The notes below the pieces were generated by a model. That model ran no database searches. It worked only from the letters and a program-made list of their open reading frames with translations, and was not told where the DNA came from. Shown here piece after piece: positions 35,195 to 46,285 of a stretch of 64,000 bases of DNA. The stretch comes from Panagrolaimus kolymaensis (taxonomy: Eukaryota > Nematoda > Chromadorea > Rhabditida > Panagrolaimidae), in contig JAJQJQ010000024.1 in assembly GCA_028622995.1 (NCBI GenBank), positions 558,001-622,000 of the forward strand, in the 5' to 3' direction. The first letter of the stretch is position 1. The number at the start of each line of letters is the position of its first letter. The translations under genes and the position numbers were made by a program.

Positions 35195-35867
35195 ATGTCG
35201 TCGCAACAACCATTTCCACCAACTTATAAAAATACTGCATCTCCGCCATCGTCATATAGAAATAATAATTATTCCACAGCAGATAACCAAAATTTAAATT
35301 CTTATTCAGCTGATGAAACTATTACTCTAAATCCATTTATTATGGAAATGCCTTCTCCACCGGGAACAGTTGAAAACCCCCAATCTCGACAATAACAACA
35401 ATCGATTGCTCCAATATGTTCACAATGTTCCCATCATCCCTCACCAATTCCACCAGGATATTATACTTCTATGCCTTCTCATCATTCAACCCAAACCAAT
35501 CGAGATCCATTCCCAGGACTTCGAGAAAGTGGAAATCGTTGCACCACTCCCAATGGCGGCCGTTACATAGGTTTTCTCGTTTGCTTTTTTTAAACAGTAC
35601 GTTCTAAAAAATCAACGTAATAAATTTTTTGTTTAAGTTCGTGGCCGAAATGGTGGAACCGTGGAATATATGACTGCAGAAGAATATAAAAGTTATCAAT
35701 GCAATCAAGTTGCCGCAGTTATATGCATCATAGTAACATTTATAATTTTTTGTATTATCTTGGTTATTGTTGTCCAAAATGCTTCAAAACCTAAACCAAA
35801 GCCTACTCTTCCACCAATGACATGGTACCCTCCTGATCCAATGTCATTTATCATGGCACCAAGATAA
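35195..35867 (+). pseudogene. PPxY tail-anchored family gene with in-frame stop in exon 1
   Basis: Two exons (35195-35570 and 35638-35867) would encode about 201 codons, but codon 67 is TAA (35393-35395), set in a CAA-rich run, so a single C-to-T change from CAA would explain it. Beyond the stop the same frame stays open for 175 bases, keeps the family blocks PPGYYTSM and GGRYI, splices in phase 1, and exon 2 encodes EYMTAEEY, one helix and a Lys/Pro tail. Those blocks match the intact genes at 28620 and 8775. Before the stop there is FPPTY (PPxY). It may be a recent pseudogene, a polymorphic null allele, a sequencing error, or a stop that is read through. A 66-residue product without the helix is the default. 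Confidence 0.7.
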
Positions 35868-37989
35868 AAAAAACTGAAAATTTGAGTATATATTTTTTTC
35901 TTCTAAATGCTTTATTTTTAAAACTGCACGATATTCGAGTCTTCTTTACTTTACCGTATCTGAAGAAGAAAAATGAAACTTTTCTTACATTTTTTCATTT
36001 TTGTTTTTGTTTTTAGCTAGCTTTAATTTAACTGTAGCAAATGTTTCATAAATTTTTTAAATAAATAAGTGAACGGGTTAACATTTGGATTTATAAAATG
36101 AATTTGATTTGTAACTTGATCCTGAAATTTTGGTGGAAAAGCTTTTTTTTCCCGCCCAAATTTTAATAATAAATGTAGGTGAGATATTATCCAAAAATTG
36201 TGGTATTTTTTATATTCTCCGCAACTTTTCATTATTAATGTTGGTTATAAACTGACAGGAGCTTTCGCTAGTTTTGGTTTATTTTAAATAAATTTCTTTT
36301 AATAAAATTTTATTTATTTTTCTAACTGTAATAATGAAGGTTTCCTCTTCATGGAAATGACGCTTTTAGCGATATTTTTTGTTAATCATAAAAAACTGCA
36401 TCCTTATAAAATTTTAGGCACGGCCAAGATGAAACTTATGAAACTGAATACCCATTCTAACTATCAATATTTTTGACGCTTTAAAAATTTGTTGGCTAAC
36501 AATAAATGATTTGCCATGATTCATTTTCGGAAAATAATCATTGTTGCACTTTTTTTCTACAATTATAGCTGCCCATCAATGAATGAGTTGGTTTAAAATA
36601 TTTTTCTTTTGGGGGCTTTTAATTTACTTTGTTAATTATTTTTAAATTTATATTGTAAAATATGGTTTTGAAAAACTGTGTTACGCCATGGTAAATTGCG
36701 AGAAATTAAAATTTAAAACTTCTCAATTTTATTTAAATATTTTAATTAGAAGCTTTTCTTTTAAAAAAATTCTAACTGCGTACAAATGACATATTTTGGC
36801 TTATTTAATGCCACGATAAAATATTTGGAAAAAAACGAAACTGTTGTGAGAGGAACCGCGAAACCACCAATAAAGTTATTCAAGAAAAAAATAATAATTA
36901 AAAACTGATGATCATTAGCTGCAATCACGTATTTCAACAAACGAGGTTAAAAAGGGAATGGCAAAAAAATAAACGTTATAATAAATTTTAAAACTGTTAA
37001 CATATGTGATGTTTAATTCGAGCCAGCATTACAAAATCAGCAATAATAGCTGAAATTTTAAAAATGAAAAATTTTTAATATTGTAATTTAAAAAACTGTA
37101 GAGTCGTGATTATCAAAGTACAAACGTATATATTTTTAATTTTTTTTAATAAACTGGAAGAGTTTTTTCTTCATCTATAAATTTAAAAAAAAATTTCTTT
37201 ATTCCTTTATTCTACTGCCACTTTTTTAACTGTGCTATGAAAAAGCAGTTTGTTTACAACTTTGAAATAATTTTTTCTTTAATTAAAAGGAATGTTTTTT
37301 AAGATATAATTTCTGGTTATTTTATTTTTTTTATTTTCTTTGTTTTAAACTGTTCGTCAGATTTTTCTGCTATGACATTGAAAGTAACAAAAAAGATGTT
37401 TTCGAATTATTCAAAATTCTTTATAAAAAACATTCAAAACTGAGTTTCATAAATCAAAACTGTTTATTTTTCATATTCAAAATCAAAAAATGCACAATGA
37501 ATAGAAGAAAAAAATGATTCGTTCCCCATTCAATCTCAACGATCACGTTTATTTTTTTTGGTTGCTTGCTTATCATTATTCAAAAATAAAAAGCAAACAA
37601 CGATCAAGCCTAACTAACCCCTTCCTTCGTCTTTTTCTTTGTCGTCGTTTTCAATGTCGTCGGTTATGGAAAAATATGATATTATTATTGCCTTTGACGT
37701 ATATGCACGCACACTGATGTGTTCGATGCTTCAAAAGCATAAAAAGCTTGATTATTGATTTTAATTTTTTTTTTGAGGAAAATAAAAACTGCGTTAGCAT
37801 GAAAAGCTAAAAGCCATCACGATGTATGACATAAAGAAAAACTATGATAAAAAAAAATATAAGAAGTTTTTTTATGCTTGCGTTTTCTTTTAAAATCATG
37901 CATCCATGCTTGTTCGTGTACGCGCGTGTGTATTAAAAAAAACTGTATTTTTTTTTTTAAACAAAAGGTGGTGAATCAGAAACTGTGTC

Positions 37990-38110
37990 TAGGGTTGTTA
38001 AATTTCCGGTAAATTCATTTTCTTGGTAAATTTACCGGATTTACCAAATTTTAGTTCAAAAAAAATTTTCGTCGGTAAATTACCGGTAAATTTACCGAGG
38101 CGCAACCCTA
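37990..38110. mobile_element. 121-bp hAT-like MITE with TSD
   Basis: Termini read TAGGGTTG at the left and CAACCCTA at the right, and the interior is made of repeats of GGTAAATT/AATTTACC in both orientations. The flanks ACTGTGTC are identical at 37982-37989 and 38111-38118, an 8-bp target-site duplication. The target lies inside an AAACTG array unit, so the insertion duplicated the end of the motif. No coding capacity. Confidence 0.85.
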
Positions 38111-38240
38111 ACTGTGTCCCATTTTTCTTGACTTTTGACGTAATTATTCGTGACGTCAAATTTTTTTATAATATATTATTTAACTGCACAATTTTTTCAT
38201 TGCCGGTTTTTTTAGATTAACTGAAAACTCATTTACAATT

Positions 38241-38741
38241 ATGACAAATAGCTTACATGAAATAGATTTAAAAACTCCAACTCATTCCACATTTGAACCT
38301 CCACCACCATATGTTTACGATGCCCCACAACTTCCCTATCCTAATGCTCCTCCCCAATCACCTCCATCTTCTCCATATCCATCATATAACAACAATAACA
38401 ACATAGGCTTTAATCTTTCTTCTCAACAACAACAATCTGAATATCCTCATTATCCATTAGGCACTGGAGCCTATCCAGGTGCGGGATCTTATTGCCCACC
38501 TAATCATTCACCACCAAATGCTCCAACTTGTGTTGTTAGAACTCCTCCACCAGGTAAATAAATACTTTTTTATAATTTTTTTAACTGAGTATTTCATTTT
38601 TTTAATCTTTTAGTTTGTTCCACAAATCATCATTGTAATGTAAATCAAATGCAACGACGAAGAAAGATTTTTTTTATTCTTTCAGTTTTTGTTATTTTAT
38701 TAACTTTTAGTCTCGCATTATGGATTATTTTTGGGGTATAA
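38241..38741 (+). CDS. PPxY tail-anchored protein
   Basis: Two exons (38241-38553 and 38614-38741) give about 146 residues. FEPPPPYVYD puts PPxY at about residues 21-24. The rest of exon 1 is rich in Pro, Tyr, Asn, Ser and Gln, ending in TCVVRTPPP. A 60-nt phase-1 intron (containing a TAACTG) joins exon 2, which gives a Cys/His linker, QRRRK and one helix (IFFILSVFVILLTFSLALW) ending at IIFGV and the stop. The RRRK before the helix predicts a cytosolic N-terminus. Closest in layout to the gene at 34206. The stop codon runs straight into an AAACTG copy. A TGACGTCA site lies near 38,151, about 90 bp upstream. Confidence 0.75.
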
Positions 38742-40401
38742 AACTGTCATCAGGCGCTTTTATCGCTAATTTGCTAAAAATATGTTATTGTTTTAATTTT
38801 TCTATTGTACATTTTTATATTATTATTTATTTTTGATTGATTTTTAATAAACTGTTTATCATTTTGAGGCATATAATATCATAGAAAATTTAATGTTTTT
38901 AAAACTGGATTTGAAGAAAAATACGGTAAATTTTTTTTAGCAAATTTAAATAGAAACCATTTTAACGATACCAAAAAATTTTCATTTATAAAAATAAAAC
39001 TGTAAAGTTCGAGAATATTTTTGTAAAACTATATTTCTGTTTTAAAATATAATTATTGTAATAAACTGACATTTTGTTTAAATTCTTCTTTTTTATTCTT
39101 TACAAATTAACAATAAAACTTAAATTTATATATTAAACTGAGATACAGCCATCAATCCTGAAAGCTTCTTTTCATTTTCTTTGGGGGAAGTGTAAATGCT
39201 GACTGACATAACAGCTTTCATTTTAAAAAATGTAAAAATAAACTGTGATATGCTAAAATCGGTAAAAACAAATACCAAATTTATGGACATATTTTTAGAC
39301 ATTTATTTTTTATTTTTTCGTTATGCTGAAACTGGACATGTTGGTTGTGGAGATAAATATTTAAAAAATACTAAAGTGAAGTTGATCAACGATGTAAACA
39401 ACTATCATAATTATGGATATAAAATAACTGCCAGGATGTTACACTAATGGTTTTAATTCACATTTTCTTATTTAATTTAACTGTAGCATAATGTTTTTTA
39501 TGGCAAGATTTCCTTAATTATTTATTTTGTGGAGTGGTAATTATTCCAGCATAACATTTTTGGATTTTAAAAAAAATGTGATTTGAAGCGCGAAAAAAAA
39601 TTTTAAAAAATTATGGAGATAATTTTGCATCTTTCTTTAAATTTTCATTTTTGGGAAACTGAGTACGCAGGCTATTCTGGGTGTGTTAAAAGAATACAAA
39701 ACTGGGATATTTTATTATGATGTAAAAAATAAGAATATTTGAAAAATATTAAAATAAGATTAAAAACTGTCAAGGTGTTGGTTGCACATAATAAATGGCA
39801 TTTGTTTAACTTCACGTTTTCTTTTTACTTTTTATTTTGCAAAAAAACTGATTTTTTTTATGGAGTGTTAAAATATAACTGTATAAAATTTAATAATGTG
39901 TATGCGAAAATGCAAACTGCAATTCAAAACAAATTATGGATGCTAAAAAAATAATTTTATGTTTTTATCAAAAAATAATTTTTGTTTCCTTTTTTTAACC
40001 CATTTTAAAAACTGCGCTTTCAGAATTATGAACAATAAAATTCTGTAAAGATTTTCTAAAAGCTTAATTTTCTTTTTTTTCCACGCATTTTTCAAAACAA
40101 AAAAAACTGCTTTTGAATACTTCCCATTTGAAAAGAAGTCATGATGCTTGGTTGCCTGCTGCTAATAGGATTGACAACGACAAACTAACAGAAGCAATAA
40201 AAAAAAGTGAGAGAGTGTAATCAGTTGATTACATGCATATTTTTTTTCTCTTTTTTTTGATACAATAAAAATAAAAAAAATTTGACTCAAAAAAAATTGT
40301 TTTTGGTCTTTTTATTTTCAGACAAAACTTACAAATAAATATAAATCAGTATTTTTTAAATTTTGTTTTTTTAAATATTATTATTTTATTATTTAACTGA
40401 G

Positions 40402-41043
40402 ATGATAAATCCCGCGGAAGTATTTCCTCCTTCATCGTCTTCAAGACCCGAAACACCTGCTCCTGAAGATCCCGTGATATCTGAAGCTGGAATTGATGGG
40501 GATGGAGTCTCTCAACTTACTGATCGACCTTTAGCTATTGTTTATTATGGAGAAAATTTTGATCCAGAAAAAGGTTTGTTTTAATGAAAAAATAAAACTG
40601 TTTATTTGATTTAACCAAGGAGTATAAAACTGGAGAATTTTTATGGCAGCTAGACTTTGATTAATAATTTACTCGAAGCAATCCAACTTTTTTGTGGTTT
40701 TTTAAAAACTGTTTAAACAATTTTTTTTTTTTGAAATCGCTTAAAATTTTGCTATTTTTTAGGGTTTTTTACTGAAAAAAGAATTCATAAAAATTTAAAT
40801 TTAAAAAAACTGAGGCAATAACTTTATTTAAAATTTCTTTAAAATTTTTTATTTGATGCTTACTCCTTTTATAAAATCATTTTAAATATTAACTGTATAC
40901 GTTTTTTTTTAGATTACCATGTGGTCACTTTGGATGAACCCCACACAGCTCGAAAAAAATGTTTTATAATTACTATTTTAGTAACAATTATTTTTTGTTT
41001 ATTATTAGCTGCATTAATTTTTACATTGACTAAAGTGCCATGA
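40402..41043 (+). CDS. small tail-anchored protein, no PPxY
   Basis: Two exons (40402-40573 and 40913-41043) encode about 100 residues. Exon 1 is Ser/Pro/Glu/Asp-rich (FPPSSSSRPETP) with IVYYGENFDPE near its end. Exon 2 has VVTLDEPHTARKK and then one helix (CFIITILVTIIFCLLLAALIF) with a five-residue tail. The intron is phase 1 as in the family, about 340 nt, has a weak donor (GTTTGT) and carries several AAACTG copies. There is no PPxY, so this is a divergent member or an unrelated protein of the same plan. Confidence 0.6.
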
Positions 41044-42394
41044 AAAATAAATAAATTGAAATTAAATTTAACTGAGTCTTGACTGAATTCGATATTTTCA
41101 CTCTGAACTTTAGTCAACAAAAATTTTCAGCAAAAATAAATTTAAAAATAACTAAGCTGCAATTATCAGTAACTGGTAAATTGACTTGGAAGTGACACGA
41201 AAAATGAATGTTTTTTTGTACGAAAATTTTTTGTACAAATTTTTTATTCATTTTTAAACTGGGTTTTGATAATAACTTTTGTAGCTTTCTTACATTTAAG
41301 ATGGCTAACTATTATTTTATTAATTAACTGTGTCGATTTTTTTATTATATAAAAACTGAATTACGAATTGCTTTAAAACTTAGATCAGTGAAAACAGAAG
41401 ATTTTAAATTTTTTTTAGAAAACTGTTCATCATATTTCAAATGGGATACGATTGTGATCAAACAAAACAAAACTTCGTAGAAAAAAAATACCAAAATAAT
41501 TCTATTAATTAAACTGCATAAAGTTTTAATAGGTCAAGAAGGGTTTGATAGCAGAGACATACTATAAAAAAGTAATTTAAAAACTGTAGCCATGGGCACA
41601 TGTGCTGGAGCATTAAATAAAATGTGAATATTCAATGGATGCCTTGAAATAAAATAAAAAATATTGCTAAAAACTGAGAATGATGATTTTTATTTGCTTG
41701 TCTACAGATTATTTTTTTCTTTCATAATATTGAATAGCATAAATGCTATTACAAGAAAATTTAATTATAAACTGTGTTTTAATATGCGATTATGTGGATG
41801 ATTATAAGCATTTAAAAAAAACTGTGGTGAAAAATGATCATTTTCGTATCATCAACTGAATGTTTGGATTAAAAACAAAATTATTGCTAATGAAAAAAAC
41901 TACAATATAAATAATTTTTTGTATTAACTAAAGGGTGATTTTTATATTTTATGAAATTAGTTGCAGATATATGGTATTTAAAAAACAATTGATATTTTAA
42001 AACTGTTATCATCTTGTTGATTTGTAAAATTACGTATTTTTTAAAAACTGTGCATTTAAATTTTCAGCTTAAAAATAAAACAAAATTTTAATTGCTGAAA
42101 TTTTTTTTCTCTCGAAATAACCCATTTTAAATGATTTATTGAAGTACGTTTTATTTTCAGGTTAAAGGATTTGAATAATAATAGTGCTATTTCAAATATT
42201 TTAATATTAAACTGAAATTGAGTTTCTTCTGACATTATAAAAAACAGAAAAAAGCTTTGAGCTATTTTCGATCCAGAAAAATGCAAAAAAAAATTTTTTT
42301 TATTAATAACAAAACTGTACAGAATAATTATTTCATAGCCAAAAAGTTATTACAAGAAATTTTAATTTAAAAACTGGTGTTCGTCACTCACATA

Positions 42395-43543
42395 CAGGGT
42401 TTCGCGGAATTGAAAAAAATTCCGCTTCCGCGGAAGGCGGAATTATAAAATTCACTTCCGCAAAAGCGGAAGCGGAAGCGGAAGTGAAAAAAAGGCGGAA
42501 TTCCGCAAAAGCGGAATGCGGAAGCGGAATTACCAAAAAAAATTTTTTTGTTATTATACATATGTACATTTTTTTCCATTATAGTCCACGGTAACGATTT
42601 TAATATTGTATGTGTCTGTATCAAAGCCTTTGTATCCAAAGTGGATAAATTTTATTTTTTCTATATGACGATAATCAAAAGCTAAAAGATTCTTTGAGAC
42701 ATGCTTTATTAATACAAATTTTGACCTTGAAAAATGGGGACTTTAGAGTAAACAAGTGCGATAAAGAGCTTCTTTACTTTAATGTTGCCGGGAAAAGATA
42801 AATTTTGATTAAAAAATTCTTTAATATGGGTAACATGCAAAGATAATGTATTAATGAACAGAGATAAGCCTAGCCACATTATTTTTTCTTATAGCACCAA
42901 AAAGGTTTGTTTTTTACATCTAAAAGCATGTCGCGCTTTCACAATCAAAACTATTTCTATTTTTACAATATTAAGAATTCCTAAATCATTTTAACCATCT
43001 ATAGATGTCATTATTATTTAAACCAATTTTAACATCAATATCCCAATTTTGAAATTTAAAAGAATGCCAAACGATTTATTTTAGCTATTTTTGATTGCAA
43101 AATTGGTTTTAAAAAGGGCTAAAGAACATTTTGTAAGAAACTAACTTATTTCTAATGCGCAATAAAAATAAATAAAAAAAAGATAGAAAAGATTCTCCAG
43201 GTACGCTAAAATAAAGAAGATCCGATTTTTAATTTAAGTTTGTCTTACCCTACTGATTTCATCCGTTACAATGTACTGAAAAAAAATTTGATTTGTCATT
43301 GTAAAAATGTTATACGCATTTATTATTTTTAAAGCCCTCTTTGGGCATTTGATCGCAGCGTTTTTTTTTATCAAACCCCCGCAAAAAAATGTAAAAGCTT
43401 TTGTTAAATATTTTTAAAAATTTGTTTAATTCCGCTTTCGAATTACGCAAAATTTTGCGGAATTCCGCGGAATTTGCGGAAGTCCAAAAACATGCGGAAT
43501 TCCGCAAAAGCGGAATGCGGAAGCGGAATTCCGCGAAACCCTG
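42395..43543. mobile_element. 1.15-kb hAT-like non-autonomous element with TSD
   Basis: The left terminus CAGGGTTTCGCGGAATT is repeated exactly, inverted, at the right end, and the flanks CTCACATA (42387-42394 and 43544-43551) are identical, giving an 8-bp target duplication. Both ends contain arrays of TTCCGC/GCGGAA repeats. The interior is AT-rich with no transposase. The CAGGGTTT terminus is shared with the element at 13581, so the two belong to one broad family with different sub-terminal repeats. It interrupts the AAACTG array, and the interior lacks the array, consistent with later insertion. Confidence 0.88.
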
Positions 43544-43551
43544 CTCACATA

Positions 43552-44047
43552 GCTTGGAAATTATTTTAGAAAACTTTTGGGATTACTATTTCCATCAAAT
43601 AAAACAAAATTTTGTTGAAAAAGAAAAAATGAAATAAAAATCTTTTTTTTATTGATAATTTGCTTTTTTCTTTCTCACTCGTTTTTAAGAAAAATAGGGC
43701 AATCTCGAGAGAAAATGTCATCAAATTATGATTTTCTCTTTCTTTTTTTTTAACATGCGAAGAAAAAGATAAAGATAAAGGAAAAATTTTCATATCTCTT
43801 CGACACAAATTTTAATAATGAGAGAAATCAGGTTATTTAAAAAAATAATGAAACAAAGAAAAACTGAGATTCATAATTTCATGGAATCATAAAATGAGGC
43901 GGGGTCCAAAAAATAATGGATTTAAAACTGTTTAAAAGGAATTGATCTTGTCTCAAAAATATTCATAATTTTACTTTTTTTCTTGAGAGCCTTTTGCTTT
44001 TAGAAAAAATTATTAAACTGAAAGTAATTCTTTTTAGGAAGGAAAAG
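43552..44047 (+). repeat. AAACTG motif array, block 2b, collagen upstream region
   Basis: AT-rich DNA with AAACTG copies near 43,860, 43,925 and 44,014, continuing the block after the transposon. No gene is supported. It presumably contains the promoter of the collagen starting at 44048, but no TATA box is evident. Confidence 0.5.
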
Positions 44048-45159
44048 ATGACGAAAGTCGCCGCTTTTACAGCGTCAGCTCTTGCAATTGGGACTGTTTT
44101 TATGACGATCATCTTTGCATCCATGATTAGCAAAGAAATATCTTTCATCCGTGAAGAACTTACTGATGAAATGGGTATTTTTAAGGTTAGTGAGTTAAAA
44201 ACTGGGTTTCATTTTTTAATTTGAAATTTAATTATTAGACTGAAACCAATGAACTTTGGAATGATATGGTTAAAATGAGCGGTGGAAATCGTATTCGTCG
44301 TCAATCATATGGTGGATATGGAGCTTCTGCACCTCAAGCTTATGGAGGAAATACTGGTGGTGGAAGTCCTCCACAATTCCCAAGTGGACCAGGAAATGGT
44401 GGATCTCCACCTCAACAACCTGGTGTAGGTGTACCACCACAATTTGGAAGTCAAAGCACTCCTCCACAAGGCAGTGGACCACAAGGATCTGGAGGCAATG
44501 GAAATGGCGGCAAATGTAACTGCAATACAGAAAACACATGCCCCGCTGGACCACCTGGTGAAAAAGGTTTATCTGGACATGATGGACTTGATGGAATTCC
44601 TGGTCAACCTGGTAAAGATGGAATTAGTGGCGAACATACTCAAGCTCAACGACAACAATTTGGTGAATGCTTTACTTGTCCTCAAGGCCCACAAGGACCT
44701 CCTGGAACTGATGGTCGTCCAGGAGCAAGAGGAATGCGAGGTAGCAAAGGCCAACCTGGAACTCCAGGACGCGATGGACAACCTGGCTTCCCTGGATCTC
44801 TTGGACCTCAAGGACCTGTTGGTGCACCTGGAGAAACTGGAGCTTCCGGCCAACCTGGAGATGATGCAACTAGCCTTAAAGGTTTACCCGGAATCAAAGG
44901 AGAACAAGGTCCAACTGGAGGAGTTGGAGATATTGGTGCACCTGGAGAAGAAGGACCTCTTGGCCAACCTGGTGAGGAAGGAGAACGAGGCCCACCCGGC
45001 AAAAATGGTGATAATGGCGATAATGGAGATGCTGGGGAAGCAGGAGAATCAGGTGAACCTGGTATTGATGCTGAATATTGCCCATGTCCTGCTCGAAGCT
45101 CTGATAGCCAGGTTGGAGCTGGCGGGGAAGGACATCAAAATGGTTATCGTCGCGCTTAA
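44048..45159 (+). CDS. cuticle collagen
   Basis: Two exons (44048-44185 and 44239-45159) give about 352 residues. Residues 1-45 form the nematode cuticle collagen N-terminal domain with a hydrophobic segment (ALAIGTVFMTIIFASMI) and EISFIREELTDEM, continuing through NELWNDMVKM. A furin-type site (NRIRR) follows near residue 67. A Gly/Pro/Gln-rich linker with a Cys pair (CNCNTENTC) precedes interrupted Gly-X-Y blocks starting at GPPGEKGLSG. A second Cys pair (CFTC) lies inside and YCPCPAR closes the triple helix. The Cys pattern is that of secreted cuticle collagens, crosslinked in the extracellular matrix. The 53-nt intron contains an AAACTG. Confidence 0.92.
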
Positions 45160-46285
45160 ATAAAGCAACAAACATATGCTTATAAGAATACTGAATTTAA
45201 TCTGTAATTTGAATTTTTCATCATAAATTTAATGTGACAAAAGATTTAAAAAATAAACAATTAAACTGCAAGCTAGCGTATTATTCGAGTTCCCAAGGAA
45301 AAAAAAGAACTTTTTATATTTTTCTTATTAAAACTGTTGATAAAAGCTCACACAAAAAAGTATATTTTCATATAAACGTTATTTAAAAACTGCTTACCGA
45401 TACATTTATCAAAGATTAAACAATTGATGATTTAAATTTAATTATTGAAGATTGTATAAAAATTATAAACAAAACTAAGTTTTACAAGAAAACATTGAAT
45501 AATTTTTTAAACACCATTTTTCAAAGTTTTAAAATTTTCCCAATTTCTCTTTTAAACTGAAGCAGGTCACTATTTGTTGTGGAACAAAATAATACATAGC
45601 TTTCTCTATTTTTAACTGAATGTTCATTTTTCCAGAATAAATTAACTGTTTACGATTTTGATATATTCATCTGTTTGTGATTTCAATTCCACAATAAATA
45701 ATTTCGAAAAACGAATCTTTATAAATAAAAATTAGACAAATATGTCATCTAAGAATCGATTATGAATTTAAAATTTTTATCCTCGTTTTAAACTGTTACA
45801 TCAAAGTTCACCTTTTAATTGTTAAAAAAGTTAATAAACTTCAAACAAAAAAAGCAAAAAGAAATTGCACGCTTTTGTTTTTCACTTTCGCAGTTGCAAA
45901 AAAAAAATCGCGAAGAAAAAAAACGTAAAACTGCGACCACTTTTTTATTAGCAGCATTTTTTTATTTTTTGAACCACGAAGTAAGTCAAAGAAAGAGAAA
46001 AAGAAAACAAAAAGAAAAAGAAATGAAATAAAAAAAAAGACTCATTTGCCTCAGGCGTAAAAAGTAAAAACACACGCATATACTTGAACTAATTTTTTTG
46101 ATTTTATTATACTTATTTCAAATTAATAGCAACAATCCGGAAACAGTAATAGTGTTTCATTTTTATTGTCAAGTAGGCCACAATATAACCTGTTTCAAAT
46201 CATTTTTGGCCGAGTATATAAAGGTAATGGAAAAGTTTTGTATCTTCACATTTCTGTCGAGTTTCTTCCTTTCCCCACCATAAAG
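45160..46285 (+). promoter_or_regulatory. intergenic AAACTG array end and collagen promoter
   Basis: The left 0.8 kb carries the last AAACTG copies of block 2 (45,262 to about 45,930). The motif then stops. A TATATAAA box at about 46,215-46,222 lies roughly 70 bp before the next collagen's start codon. A 70-codon Lys-rich frame at 45,819-46,031 is low-complexity. Confidence 0.55.

Larger units (their letters stand above)
35868..42375 (+). repeat. AAACTG motif array, block 2a
   Basis: AAACTG on the + strand, usually preceded by a T/A tract such as TTTTTAAA and followed by 20-30 nt of less AT-rich unique DNA, repeats about once per 60-110 bp by eye through intergenic DNA and the introns of the genes at 38241 and 40402. 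Near-matches TAACTG fill some gaps. Counting by eye between 36.4 and 37.5 kb I find ten AAACTG and one CAGTTT. This is the exact reverse orientation of block 1. Several short open frames in the array are artefacts of the AT-rich background. Gene-free stretches covered: 35.87-38.24, 38.74-40.40 and 41.04-42.39 kb. Confidence 0.8.

Noticed and set aside
39196..39954. Short + strand frames within the AAACTG array
   Set aside because: AT-rich chance frames without a start context, helix or family-type exon structure.
42384..42639. Two - strand frames with Ser-Ala and Phe-Arg repeats
   Set aside because: Produced by TTCCGC sub-terminal repeats of the hAT-like element.
44429..45163. 244-codon frame overlapping the first collagen
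   Set aside because: Out-of-frame shadow of the Gly-X-Y coding sequence; the true frame has the collagen pattern and splices to the N-terminal domain.
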